From: Sulfurovum sp.
Lineage (GTDB): Bacteria; Campylobacterota; Campylobacteria; Campylobacterales; Sulfurovaceae
DNA: 13,651 bases
NCBI GenBank assembly: GCA_027083995.1
Contig: JALWME010000147.1
Coordinates: 1 to 13,651, forward strand
Reading direction: 5' to 3'
Within the stretch, counting starts at the first letter, position 1. Each line of letters begins with the position of its first letter. The notes under the pieces were generated by a model that saw nothing but the letters and a program-made list of their open reading frames with translations, did no database searches and had not been told where the DNA came from. Positions 7,351 to 13,651 of this stretch are shown here, one piece after another. The position numbers were made by a program, and so were the translations under genes.

Positions 7351-8220
7351 ATGTCTGTAGATATTTATAAAATAAATCCCGAGTTTAGGGATATCATGCC
7401 TCAAGAAATCGTTGATCTTGAGGATAATGCTACATGGGCTGGTGAAAGTGTTGAGAAACGTGGTATTAAGGACCTTACTGACAAAAAAGAGATTTTAGAA
7501 GAACACTCTTTATGTGCAGGCTGTCCAGAAGCAGCAGCATTAAGATATATCCTTGCATCTCTTCCTGTACCTGAAGAGACTATTATTGTCAATTCAACAG
7601 GTTGTACATCATTAATGTTCCCACACATAGCACTGCATACTGTGCACTCAATGTTTGGTAACCAAAATGCTGTTGCATCAGGTATTAAAAGAACATTAGA
7701 ATGGAGATTTCCAGATAAAACTAAAGATGTTGTTGTTCTTGCAGGAGACGGTGCTACAATTGACATAGGTCTTGACTATACACTGCAATCTTTCTTTAGA
7801 CAAGAAAAAATTACAACTATCTGTTTTGATAACGAAGTCTATGCCAACACAGGTGGACAGGAGTCAGGTTCAACCCCTAAAGGGCAAGTATTTAAAATGG
7901 CTCCTAAAGGGAAAGTTTTTGAAAAGGTTCCTATGTGGGAATTGGCTGTGACTTCAGGATGTGCATATTCAGTTAAGCTTACAGCATCTGCACCTAAAAA
8001 AGTGGCAAAAGTAATTAGAGAAGCTATTATTATTGCTAGAGAAGTTGGACCTACTTATATTCACCTTTACACACCTTGTATTCTAGAAATTGGTCTTGCG
8101 GCAAATGAAGGTCTATGGGAAATGAAAGAACAGGATAAAGACAGGTTTGCTGATTTTAAATATGTTTCTCCCGAGGCAGAAGACCTCTTAAAAAAATGTA
8201 AGAAGGAGGGTCTTCTATAA
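7351..8220 (+). CDS. 2-oxoacid:ferredoxin oxidoreductase beta subunit (ThDP-binding), set 2
   Basis: ThDP-binding beta subunit, 289 aa. GDG is at 132-134 and DNEVYANTGGQ at 160-170, continuing ESGSTPKG, close to the classical pyruvate:ferredoxin oxidoreductase pattern. Proposed [4Fe-4S] ligands are C55, C58 (LCAGC), C85 (STGC) and C243 (TPC); C204 is conserved too. All of these align one-for-one with B1. The ribosome site AAAGGGG (7338-7344) lies inside the end of the alpha gene. Its own stop TAA overlaps the gamma gene's ATG as TAATG, implying coupled translation and equal stoichiometry. The STPKG motif makes me lean slightly toward pyruvate synthase for this set, but that is a weak argument. 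Confidence 0.94.
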   Translation: MSVDIYKINPEFRDIMPQEIVDLEDNATWAGESVEKRGIKDLTDKKEILEEHSLCAGCPEAAALRYILASLPVPEETIIVNSTGCTSLMFPHIALHTVHSMFGNQNAVASGIKRTLEWRFPDKTKDVVVLAGDGATIDIGLDYTLQSFFRQEKITTICFDNEVYANTGGQESGSTPKGQVFKMAPKGKVFEKVPMWELAVTSGCAYSVKLTASAPKKVAKVIREAIIIAREVGPTYIHLYTPCILEIGLAANEGLWEMKEQDKDRFADFKYVSPEAEDLLKKCKKEGLL

Positions 8221-8942
8221 TGGCTAAAGATTCAATAAAAATAAGAATGCCTGCTCTTGGTGGACAAGGTGCAGTTACAGCAGCACATATTGCTGCTACA
8301 GCTGCTGATACAGTAGGATACTACGCAGTATCTAACCCTTTCTTTGGTGCAGAAAAAAGAATGGCACCATCAGAGTCTTATACTAGACTTGGAACAGTAC
8401 CTATCTATGATAGAGGAGAAGTAATTTACCCTGATATTATAATGATTTATCATCCACAAGTTATTACTATGGGTAAATCATATACTATGCCTTTTTATGC
8501 AGGTATTAAAGAAAATGGTCTTGTAATCATTAACTCTGATACAGATCTTTTAACTGATGTTGATAAAGAGTTTTTAGATTCAATGAATGTGAAAGTACTT
8601 ACTAGAGACTTTACTAAATTTGCTATTGATATTGCTGGTACTGAACTTGCAACAAATATGGCGATGCTTGGTGCACTGTTTGGTGCACTTGGTGTGATTG
8701 ACAAGCCAGCAATTGAAGAGGGAATTAAAGACAGATTCCTTAAGAAATATACAGCTTCTGGTGGAACAGCAACACTTGATTCAGTCATTGAGAAAAAGTT
8801 TAAGAAAAAACTTGATCTTATTGAGAAAAACTTGGAAACCGCATCTGCTGCATATGATCTCACAGCAGAATGGGCAAAAGAAGTTGGACTTGAGCCAATG
8901 CTTGAAGCTGTATCAAATGTAGATGGTGAACGTGTCATCTAA
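8220..8942 (+). CDS. 2-oxoacid:ferredoxin oxidoreductase gamma subunit, set 2
   Basis: Gamma subunit, 240 aa, with ALGGQG at residues 12-17 (Ala replaces the first Gly of the G1 motif) and FFGAEKRMAPSESYTR. It shares IAGTELATNMAM, the TASGGTATLDS segment and the KKFKKK segment with G1. The start codon overlaps the beta stop by one base, and AAGGAGG at 8203-8209 inside the beta gene provides the ribosome site. It is the last gene of set 2: no delta ferredoxin gene follows, only two hairpins and then a CobW-type GTPase gene. A delta subunit must come from set 1, from elsewhere in the genome, or be dispensable. Confidence 0.92.
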   Translation: MAKDSIKIRMPALGGQGAVTAAHIAATAADTVGYYAVSNPFFGAEKRMAPSESYTRLGTVPIYDRGEVIYPDIIMIYHPQVITMGKSYTMPFYAGIKENGLVIINSDTDLLTDVDKEFLDSMNVKVLTRDFTKFAIDIAGTELATNMAMLGALFGALGVIDKPAIEEGIKDRFLKKYTASGGTATLDSVIEKKFKKKLDLIEKNLETASAAYDLTAEWAKEVGLEPMLEAVSNVDGERVI

Positions 8943-8947
8943 AACTG

Positions 8948-8978
8948 TATCTGTGCATTTTGCACAGATATTCTCTCT
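8948..8978 (+). terminator. Probable intrinsic terminator of the OFOR operon
   Basis: A perfect 10-bp stem TATCTGTGCA/TGCACAGATA with a 3-base TTT loop lies five bases after the set-2 gamma stop and is followed by the pyrimidine run TTCTCTCT. Position and stem quality fit a Rho-independent terminator, though the T-run is interrupted by C, so some read-through into the GTPase gene is likely. Confidence 0.6.
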
Positions 8979-9016
8979 ATACCAGATAGATAATAGGTTT
9001 ATTATTTATTTGGTAT
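8979..9016 (+). terminator. Second, longer hairpin directly after the first
   Basis: The 17-base left arm 8979-8995 pairs with the 17-base right arm 9000-9016 along its full length, with two G-T wobbles, around a GGTT loop. It is followed by CTTAATTTTATT. It begins one base after the first hairpin's pyrimidine tract, giving a tandem structure. It may be a back-up terminator or part of the leader of the GTPase gene, whose ATG is 36 bp further on. The wobble pairs favour a structure formed in + strand RNA. Confidence 0.45.
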
Positions 9017-9052
9017 CTTAATTTTATTCCCGATAATTTTTAAGGTATAACG

Positions 9053-10015
9053 ATGATTTCCTCTTTTGTGATTACAGGATTTTTAGGAGTTGGTAAAACA
9101 ACTATGCTTACCAATAGTGTAAAACAACATTTTCCAGATAAAAAAATAGCCATTATAGTTAATGAGTTTGGTGACATAGGTGTAGACAGTACTATACTCA
9201 AAAATGTACACTCTGAGGTACTTGAAATATCTGAAGGGTGTATCTGTTGTCAACTTGCAGAAGAGTTTGAGGCAGGTGTGCAGGAGATAGTAGAGAAATA
9301 TAGCCCTGAGATACTCTTTGTAGAAACATCTGGTGCTAGTGAACCCTTTCCTATCTATTACTCCTTAAATACGCTTGAAATAGCTGTAGAAGGCGTTATA
9401 TGCGTGATAGACTCCAAGAACTATAAGAATTACTGTGATGATGAAATATTTAAATACCAAGTTGGTGGCTCAAATATACTGGTACTTAATAAAAGTGACT
9501 TGGTCTCTAAAGATGCATTAGAAGAAGTTGAAAAAGAGATTACTGCTATAAAAGAAAAGTTCAATATTAAAAACACTATGACAGGTGTACCAATATTTAA
9601 AAATTATTATTTTGTTAATACTTCATATGGTAAACTGGGTAAAGAAATCTTTGAAGATATTTCTTTAGGTGAGATTGAAAATCTTGATGATGTAGATAAA
9701 GCAGCACAGTCCCAAAACCCTCTCATCTCAAAAACCGTATATATCAAAGAGACTACATTTGATATTTTGAATACGTTTATTACAACCTTGCCAAGTAATA
9801 TTTACCGTGCAAAAGGCATAGTAAAGCTCAGTGATATTGAAGATACTATGATAGTAAACAGTAGTTTTGGTGATGTACATTATGATAAATATCATGGAGA
9901 GATTAAAAGTTCATTTTTGGTGCTTATTGGTAAAGAGATAGATAAAACGATTACTGTTTTGGAGAATAAATTTGATTTTGTGATGGTTCCTAAGTTTACA
10001 CTTCCAGGCAAATAG
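9053..10015 (+). CDS. CobW/COG0523-family G3E GTPase (putative metallochaperone)
   Basis: G3E-family P-loop GTPase, 320 aa, of the kind that delivers metals such as zinc or cobalt to client proteins. The Walker A motif GFLGVGKTT is at 9-17, the metal-binding CxCC motif GCICC at 62-66, ETSG at 91-94 and the guanine-specificity motif NKSD at 146-149. The C-terminal CobW_C-like domain covers roughly 230-315. No His-rich tail is present, and there is no signal peptide, so it is cytoplasmic. AAGG at 9042-9045 lies seven bases before ATG. It follows the OFOR operon after two hairpins and ends 35 bp from the convergent AraC-type gene. The target metal and client are unknown. No cobalamin gene is near; a zinc enzyme (carbonic anhydrase) is encoded 2.5 kb away but not in the same operon. 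Confidence 0.88.
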   Translation: MISSFVITGFLGVGKTTMLTNSVKQHFPDKKIAIIVNEFGDIGVDSTILKNVHSEVLEISEGCICCQLAEEFEAGVQEIVEKYSPEILFVETSGASEPFPIYYSLNTLEIAVEGVICVIDSKNYKNYCDDEIFKYQVGGSNILVLNKSDLVSKDALEEVEKEITAIKEKFNIKNTMTGVPIFKNYYFVNTSYGKLGKEIFEDISLGEIENLDDVDKAAQSQNPLISKTVYIKETTFDILNTFITTLPSNIYRAKGIVKLSDIEDTMIVNSSFGDVHYDKYHGEIKSSFLVLIGKEIDKTITVLENKFDFVMVPKFTLPGK

Positions 10016-10050
10016 GGTTTCCTTCTTTTTATAGTAGTATTTAAAATTAC

Positions 10051-10923
10051 CTACTGAATAGGGAGATAAAAACTGATATCAAACCTCTCATCTTTATCGA
10101 TATGATGGTGTTTTTTATAAATAGAATAGGATGGCTTTGTTGTTGTTTCATAATCACTTTGTGGAAGCCATTTATGATATACCCAGTGAATAAATTTTAA
10201 AATATCTCCTCGTTCCCCCTGTAGATTAAATTTTGCAAAGACACCTTTTGAAATAGTAAGTTTTGGCAGTTTGCTGTTTTGTATTTGTTTGGTATTTTTT
10301 ACAATAACGCAGGCTACATGTTGACACTCTAGTAAGGGAGTAATGGCAGGATTGTCATGAAAAAGAGAGACAAAAGTATACTCTTCTATATCAGATGAAA
10401 AAATCCATGCATTGAGTTTTTGCCATGTAGGACGGATATTGTTCTCATAACCTTTATGTCGTATGTAGTGAACTTGCATATCAGGCATTTTTACTATTTC
10501 TGGTTCTATATCTGCAAAAGATGCTTTTGAGAGGCTTGCATTGGGTGATGAAGCAAGTAATCTTTTTGAGTACTTTTCATAGCCACCTTTTCTCCACTCT
10601 TTTGGAGTCATAGAGAAACGTTTTTTAAATGCAGGTATAAAAGAGGTCAATGAACTGTAGCCACACATATTTGCAATCTCTGTTGCAGTTGAATAGTGGT
10701 TGGTTAGTAGCAATGTTGCTGCTTTTTGTAGACGAATTGCTTTAATGGTCTCATAAATGTTATGCCCAAAAACCTCTTTAAATATTTTATGCATATAAAA
10801 TTTATTGATTTGAAACTCATCTGCCAACTCATCAAGGTTAATATAGGTATCAATATACTTGTAGATATAGTACATAAGGTTATTTGCAATGTTTACCTTC
10901 TTTTCTAGTGTAGCTTTTTTCAT
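10051..10923 (-). CDS. AraC-family transcriptional regulator with GyrI-like effector domain
   Basis: DNA-binding regulator, 290 aa. The N-terminal AraC/XylS double helix-turn-helix domain covers about 12-112: the first HTH includes LDELADEFQINKFYMHKIF, the second ATEIANMCGYSSLTSFIPAF, ending in the typical FxxxFKKRFSMTPKEWR region. Residues about 145-290 form a GyrI/AraC-effector-binding-type domain (starting MQVHYIRHKGYENN) expected to bind a small ligand, as in Rob/BmrR-like proteins. This HTH-first order is typical of the Rob-type group rather than of AraC itself. It is transcribed divergently from the isocitrate dehydrogenase gene across 150 bp, so it could regulate that gene and itself (inference). 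Its ribosome site is weak. A possible -10 (TATAAT on the - strand) lies at 10959-10964. It converges with the CobW-type GTPase gene. Confidence 0.9.
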   Translation of the reverse strand: MKKATLEKKVNIANNLMYYIYKYIDTYINLDELADEFQINKFYMHKIFKEVFGHNIYETIKAIRLQKAATLLLTNHYSTATEIANMCGYSSLTSFIPAFKKRFSMTPKEWRKGGYEKYSKRLLASSPNASLSKASFADIEPEIVKMPDMQVHYIRHKGYENNIRPTWQKLNAWIFSSDIEEYTFVSLFHDNPAITPLLECQHVACVIVKNTKQIQNSKLPKLTISKGVFAKFNLQGERGDILKFIHWVYHKWLPQSDYETTTKPSYSIYKKHHHIDKDERFDISFYLPIQ

Positions 10924-11073
10924 AAAATACCAACTTTTTATAGTTTTTTAGTTAATTAATTATATCTATTATATCAAAAAAAAGTATTTATATTAACAAT
11001 TTATCGAAAGATTTTAAGGTGCCTATTGACCTATAATACTTTTTGTAAATAAATTTATCTAAAGGATACAAAA
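10924..11073. promoter_or_regulatory. Divergent promoter region between the AraC-type regulator and isocitrate dehydrogenase
   Basis: 150 bp of very AT-rich DNA serving both genes. For isocitrate dehydrogenase, TATAAT at 11032-11037 is a good -10 candidate with no matching -35, and AAAGGA at 11062-11067 is its ribosome site six bases before ATG. For the regulator, TATAAT on the - strand is at 10959-10964. A-rich tracts around 10975-10984 may bend the DNA. I saw no clear repeated operator for the AraC-type protein. Confidence 0.5.
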
Positions 11074-12534
11074 ATGGCAAAGCAAACAATTACAGTAGCA
11101 CGTGGTGATGGAATCGGTCCAGAAATCATGGATGCAAGTACAAGGATTTTAGATGCAGCAGGTGCTGATGTAGAGTGGGAGTATATAGATGTAGGTGAAC
11201 AGGTTTATCTCTCAGGAAACAGCTCAGGAATTGGACAAGAGGCTTGGGACTCTATTAAAAAGAATAAAGTTCTTTTTAAAGCACCAATTACTACACCACA
11301 AGGTGGAGGATACAAAAGTTTAAATGTAACAATCCGTAAAACGTTAGGCCTCTATGCAAATGTACGTCCAGCTATCGCATATGACCCATTTGTACCATCA
11401 AGATTTCCAGGTATGGATGTTGTAACTATTCGTGAAAACGAAGAGGATCTTTATGCCGGTATTGAGCATCAGCAGACTCCTGAGGTAACACAGTGTCTTA
11501 AAATCATTACAAGACCGGGTTGTGAGAAGATATGTCAATATGCATTTGAGTATGCAAAAGCGTATGGCAGAAAAAGAATCACATGTATGATTAAAGATAA
11601 CATTATGAAAATCACAGATGGTCTTTTTGTAAAAGTATTTTATGAGACTGCGAAAAAATACCCTGAGATTCAAGCAGATGATTGGATTATTGATATCGGT
11701 ATGGCAAAACTTGTAGATGCTCCTGAAGATTTTGATATGGTACTTATGCCTAACCTTTATGGTGATGTTGCTACAGATATCTTAGGTCTTATGACTGGTT
11801 CTGTTGGTATTGCACCAGGTGCGAATGTTGGTAGTGATATAGCTATGTATGAGGCTATCCACGGTTCTGCTCCTCGTCATGCAGGACAAAACAAAGCAAA
11901 TCCATCTGGACTTCTTCTCTCAGGTGTTATGATGATGGTTCAAGTAGGTCAACCAGAGGTTGCTGAAAAAGTTCATAATGCATGGCTAAAGACTATTGAG
12001 GACGGTATAGTAACATATGACCTTGCTAGAAAACTCAAAGCTGAAGGTAGAGAGCATACTGAAGTAGGAACAAAAGAGTTTGCAGATGCAGTTATTGAGA
12101 GACTTGGTCAAAAGCCATCTACGCTAAAAGCTGTACAGTATGACAAAGCTATCAAGATTAAAAAACCTGAACTTACAAATGTAAGAGAGACAAAAATGAA
12201 TCTTATTGGTTGTGATATCTTTACAAAAGATGATTGTGATGCAAACACTATAGGTGATAAGCTTGTTGAACTTACCAAAGGAACAAACATAGCACTTAAA
12301 ATGATCTCTAACCGTGGTCAAAAAGTCTATCCAAATGGTCACCCTGAGACATTCTTAACAGATCACTGGAGATGTCGTTTCTACAATAAAACACAAGGTG
12401 ATATTATTACAAACAGTGATATTACCGATATGATGAACAAAATAGATTCAGCAGGAATAGAAGTGATTAAGACTGAAAACCTCTATGCATTTGAAGATGG
12501 TGAAAGAGCTTACTCTCTTGGTCAAGGTGAGTAA
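11074..12534 (+). CDS. icd: Isocitrate dehydrogenase, Thermus-type with C-terminal extra domain
   Basis: Interconverts isocitrate and 2-oxoglutarate + CO2; in a reductive TCA cycle it would run as the carboxylating step next to 2-oxoglutarate synthase. It is 486 aa, longer than the ~415-aa E. coli enzyme. Residues 1-340 are the isocitrate/isopropylmalate dehydrogenase fold and about 345-486 match the extra C-terminal domain of Thermus/Rickettsia-type enzymes. Substrate residues visible are S82 and N84 (KSLN), R88, R98, R120, Y127 and K174; metal ligands are D207, D231 and D235. The cofactor loop HGSAPRHAGQ (263-272) has R268-H269 where NADP enzymes carry Lys-Tyr and NAD enzymes Asp-Ile, so NADP preference is likely (inference). 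It is monocistronic, with its own promoter and a terminator at its end. Confidence 0.93.
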   Translation: MAKQTITVARGDGIGPEIMDASTRILDAAGADVEWEYIDVGEQVYLSGNSSGIGQEAWDSIKKNKVLFKAPITTPQGGGYKSLNVTIRKTLGLYANVRPAIAYDPFVPSRFPGMDVVTIRENEEDLYAGIEHQQTPEVTQCLKIITRPGCEKICQYAFEYAKAYGRKRITCMIKDNIMKITDGLFVKVFYETAKKYPEIQADDWIIDIGMAKLVDAPEDFDMVLMPNLYGDVATDILGLMTGSVGIAPGANVGSDIAMYEAIHGSAPRHAGQNKANPSGLLLSGVMMMVQVGQPEVAEKVHNAWLKTIEDGIVTYDLARKLKAEGREHTEVGTKEFADAVIERLGQKPSTLKAVQYDKAIKIKKPELTNVRETKMNLIGCDIFTKDDCDANTIGDKLVELTKGTNIALKMISNRGQKVYPNGHPETFLTDHWRCRFYNKTQGDIITNSDITDMMNKIDSAGIEVIKTENLYAFEDGERAYSLGQGE

Positions 12535-12552
12535 GCTCACCCTTGACTATTT
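12521..12552. terminator. Hairpin terminator shared by two convergent genes
   Basis: GTCAAGGTGAG (12521-12531) and CTCACCCTTGAC (12536-12547) form an 11-bp stem with a single-base bulge and a TAAG loop that includes the isocitrate dehydrogenase stop codon. TATTTTA follows on the + strand. The right arm touches the stop codon of the convergent carbonic anhydrase gene, so the same structure could act on both transcripts. The + strand T-run is short, hence moderate confidence. Confidence 0.55.
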
Positions 12553-13317
12553 TAGTATAAGTCTTGCATTGGTAGGTTGGATAGGTCTGTTGTTATGCAT
12601 ATGAACAACCTTTTCAAAAGACCTTATCTCTGCTTTTGACATTGTTACACTGTTTTTCATTACCAGCCACCTTACACCTTCTGTGCATGGTGGTGTAGTA
12701 AGTGAACCATTAAATCTATAATAGTCTCTGTTTTTAGGAAGTAGTGCATCAAGATGCTTAGCATCTACTTTATGGTGTCCACCCTCTATTGTAGGCATCA
12801 CTTTCCAAAGTTCTTCAAGCCCTTCATTTTCACTTCCTTCTTCAAACATTACAGCAATTACAGCCAATGTACCATTATCACTCAAGTGTACAAAATGTGC
12901 TTCCAGAGGGTACTCTTTACCATTAATTTGGTTTTCACTTGGTGTATGAAAATGAAACTGTTTTAGGTGAAAAACGGTGTTATCAAGTGTAATACTGCTT
13001 CCTTCTTTAACATTCACCTGTTCTGTATGACCATTATTTACAATCTCTGTACTGCTTAAATGGTAATTAAATTTAATAGGAGGCAAATCTGCTTCTATAA
13101 ACCCACTAAGGTTAATAGGTGACTGATTGCTTCCATCTTTGCAAAGAAAAAAGCTTTTGTCTATTTCTGCCCAGTGTTCTGGTGAAGTATCACCTTCATA
13201 ACTCCAGTGTAATTTATGTGCAAATTTCTCTTCATGTTTTATCTCTTTTTTTGGAGCTTCTGCATAGATAAATGTACTACTTAATAGTAAACTTAAGCAT
13301 AGTATTTGTTTAATCAT
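12547..13317 (-). CDS. Alpha-type carbonic anhydrase, exported
   Basis: Zinc enzyme interconverting CO2 and bicarbonate, probably in the periplasm. It is 256 aa: residues 1 to about 20 (MIKQILCLSL...AEA) are a Sec signal peptide, and the rest is one full alpha-carbonic anhydrase domain. Zinc ligands are H122 and H124 (QFHFHTPSE) and H141 (LEAHFVH). H97 in NNGHTEQV matches the proton-shuttle His64 of human CA II. TTPPC (207-211) holds the Thr residues of the substrate pocket, and C59 with C211 could form the conserved disulfide of bacterial members. AAGGA at 13326-13330 lies eight bases before ATG, and TATAAT on the - strand (13352-13357) is a candidate -10. It converges on isocitrate dehydrogenase with 12 bp between stops. 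A role in carbon supply for autotrophy is inferred from context. Confidence 0.95.
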   Translation of the reverse strand: MIKQILCLSLLLSSTFIYAEAPKKEIKHEEKFAHKLHWSYEGDTSPEHWAEIDKSFFLCKDGSNQSPINLSGFIEADLPPIKFNYHLSSTEIVNNGHTEQVNVKEGSSITLDNTVFHLKQFHFHTPSENQINGKEYPLEAHFVHLSDNGTLAVIAVMFEEGSENEGLEELWKVMPTIEGGHHKVDAKHLDALLPKNRDYYRFNGSLTTPPCTEGVRWLVMKNSVTMSKAEIRSFEKVVHMHNNRPIQPTNARLILK

Positions 13318-13571
13318 TTATATTTTCCTTTTTATTTAATCAATATTAATTATTATATTTACAACTATCTTCTGTTTTAATGATAAAATTACTATTTCTT
13401 TCTTTTTTATGTATAAAACACTCTTTTAATACTACTAGAGATGAGTAAATATATTAGTTAAATATTATCAATCAATAAAAATGAACTATAACCTCTTTTA
13501 AATACTTCTTTTATTGTCAAACTTTAACGTATCATAAAAATTTATTGGATATTGTTTCGTTGATTTTAGGA
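13318..13571. promoter_or_regulatory. Upstream region of the carbonic anhydrase gene
   Basis: 254 bp of AT-rich non-coding DNA between two - strand genes. It contains the carbonic anhydrase ribosome site (13326-13330) and a candidate -10 on the - strand (13352-13357). I see no ORF, RNA gene or strong repeat elsewhere in it. The 254-bp gap argues that the carbonic anhydrase gene has its own promoter. Confidence 0.4.
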
Positions 13572-13651
13572 TTAATAATCCTCTTCTTCATAATCTGCTC
13601 GGACGATACTTCCTATAACGATTTTATCACCTCTGTCTTCTGCTTCAAAAT
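13572..13651 (-). CDS. C-terminal fragment of an unrecognised protein (5' end outside window)
   Basis: On the - strand the frame is open from the right edge for 25 codons to a TAA at 13572-13574. The visible tail reads FEAEDRGDKIVIGSIV then RADYEEEDY, acidic at the very end. The ordered codon pattern and the following non-coding gap suggest a real gene end, but 25 residues are too few to assign a family. A 7-bp inverted repeat (AGGATTA/TAATCCT, 13568-13582) covers the stop codon; it is too tight (one-base centre) to be a good terminator. Confidence 0.5.
   Translation of the reverse strand, partial: FEAEDRGDKIVIGSIVRADYEEEDY

Noticed and set aside
7401..7766. 121-codon antisense frame inside the set-2 beta gene
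   Set aside because: It lies wholly within a clear ThDP-binding subunit gene and has no recognisable domain or ribosome site.
8495..8938. 147-codon open frame on the - strand opposite the set-2 gamma gene
   Set aside because: Same pattern as the antisense frame over the set-1 gamma gene; it arises from codon use in the duplicated gamma genes, not from a gene.
1651..8942. True CO dehydrogenase/acetyl-CoA synthase (Wood-Ljungdahl) locus
   Set aside because: Only the epsilon-like E genes recall that system. No CO dehydrogenase catalytic subunit, acetyl-CoA synthase or corrinoid protein is present, and all neighbours are OFOR subunits.
1..13651. CRISPR array, insertion sequence, prophage, tRNA or rRNA
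   Set aside because: I saw no regularly spaced repeats, transposase or integrase motifs, terminal inverted repeats around a gene, or conserved RNA gene sequences.

Overview
The window looks like the chromosome of a chemolithoautotrophic member of the Campylobacterota (a Sulfurovum/Sulfurimonas-like epsilonproteobacterium). The DNA is AT-rich, genes sit in tight runs with AAGGA/AGGAG ribosome sites, and candidate promoters show TATAAT boxes without clear -35 elements. The gene content points to the reductive (reverse) TCA cycle. The taxonomic call is an inference from gene content and base composition; there is no rRNA here.

Layout. Positions 2-1282 hold the 3' part of an aldehyde dehydrogenase gene, followed by 368 bp of AT-rich non-coding DNA. 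Positions 1651-8942 carry the centrepiece: two consecutive, paralogous 2-oxoacid:ferredoxin oxidoreductase (OFOR) gene sets on the + strand. Set 1 is E1-A1-B1-G1-D (1651-5396) and set 2 is E2-A2-B2-G2 (5564-8942). A and B form the thiamine-diphosphate core, G is the gamma subunit, D is a 2[4Fe-4S] ferredoxin subunit, and E is a poorly understood subunit that I relate to the CO dehydrogenase 'beta/epsilon' family, as in the five-subunit OFORs of Hydrogenobacter. Only set 1 has a D gene. The 167-bp gap between the sets contains two inverted repeats, one of them very long, so the sets may be expressed at different levels from one locus.

Downstream are two back-to-back hairpins (8948-9016), a CobW/COG0523 G3E GTPase gene (9053-10015), a convergent AraC-family regulator with a GyrI-like ligand domain (10051-10923, - strand), and, divergent from it, a Thermus-type isocitrate dehydrogenase with an extra C-terminal domain (11074-12534). 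A hairpin shared with the convergent gene ends this unit. The convergent gene encodes an exported alpha-carbonic anhydrase (12547-13317, - strand). The right edge holds the last 25 codons of an unrecognised - strand gene.

How it fits together (inference): one OFOR probably makes pyruvate from acetyl-CoA + CO2 and the other 2-oxoglutarate from succinyl-CoA + CO2, both using reduced ferredoxin. Isocitrate dehydrogenase then carboxylates 2-oxoglutarate to isocitrate, and the periplasmic carbonic anhydrase helps inorganic carbon supply. Which OFOR set uses which substrate cannot be decided from the sequence alone.
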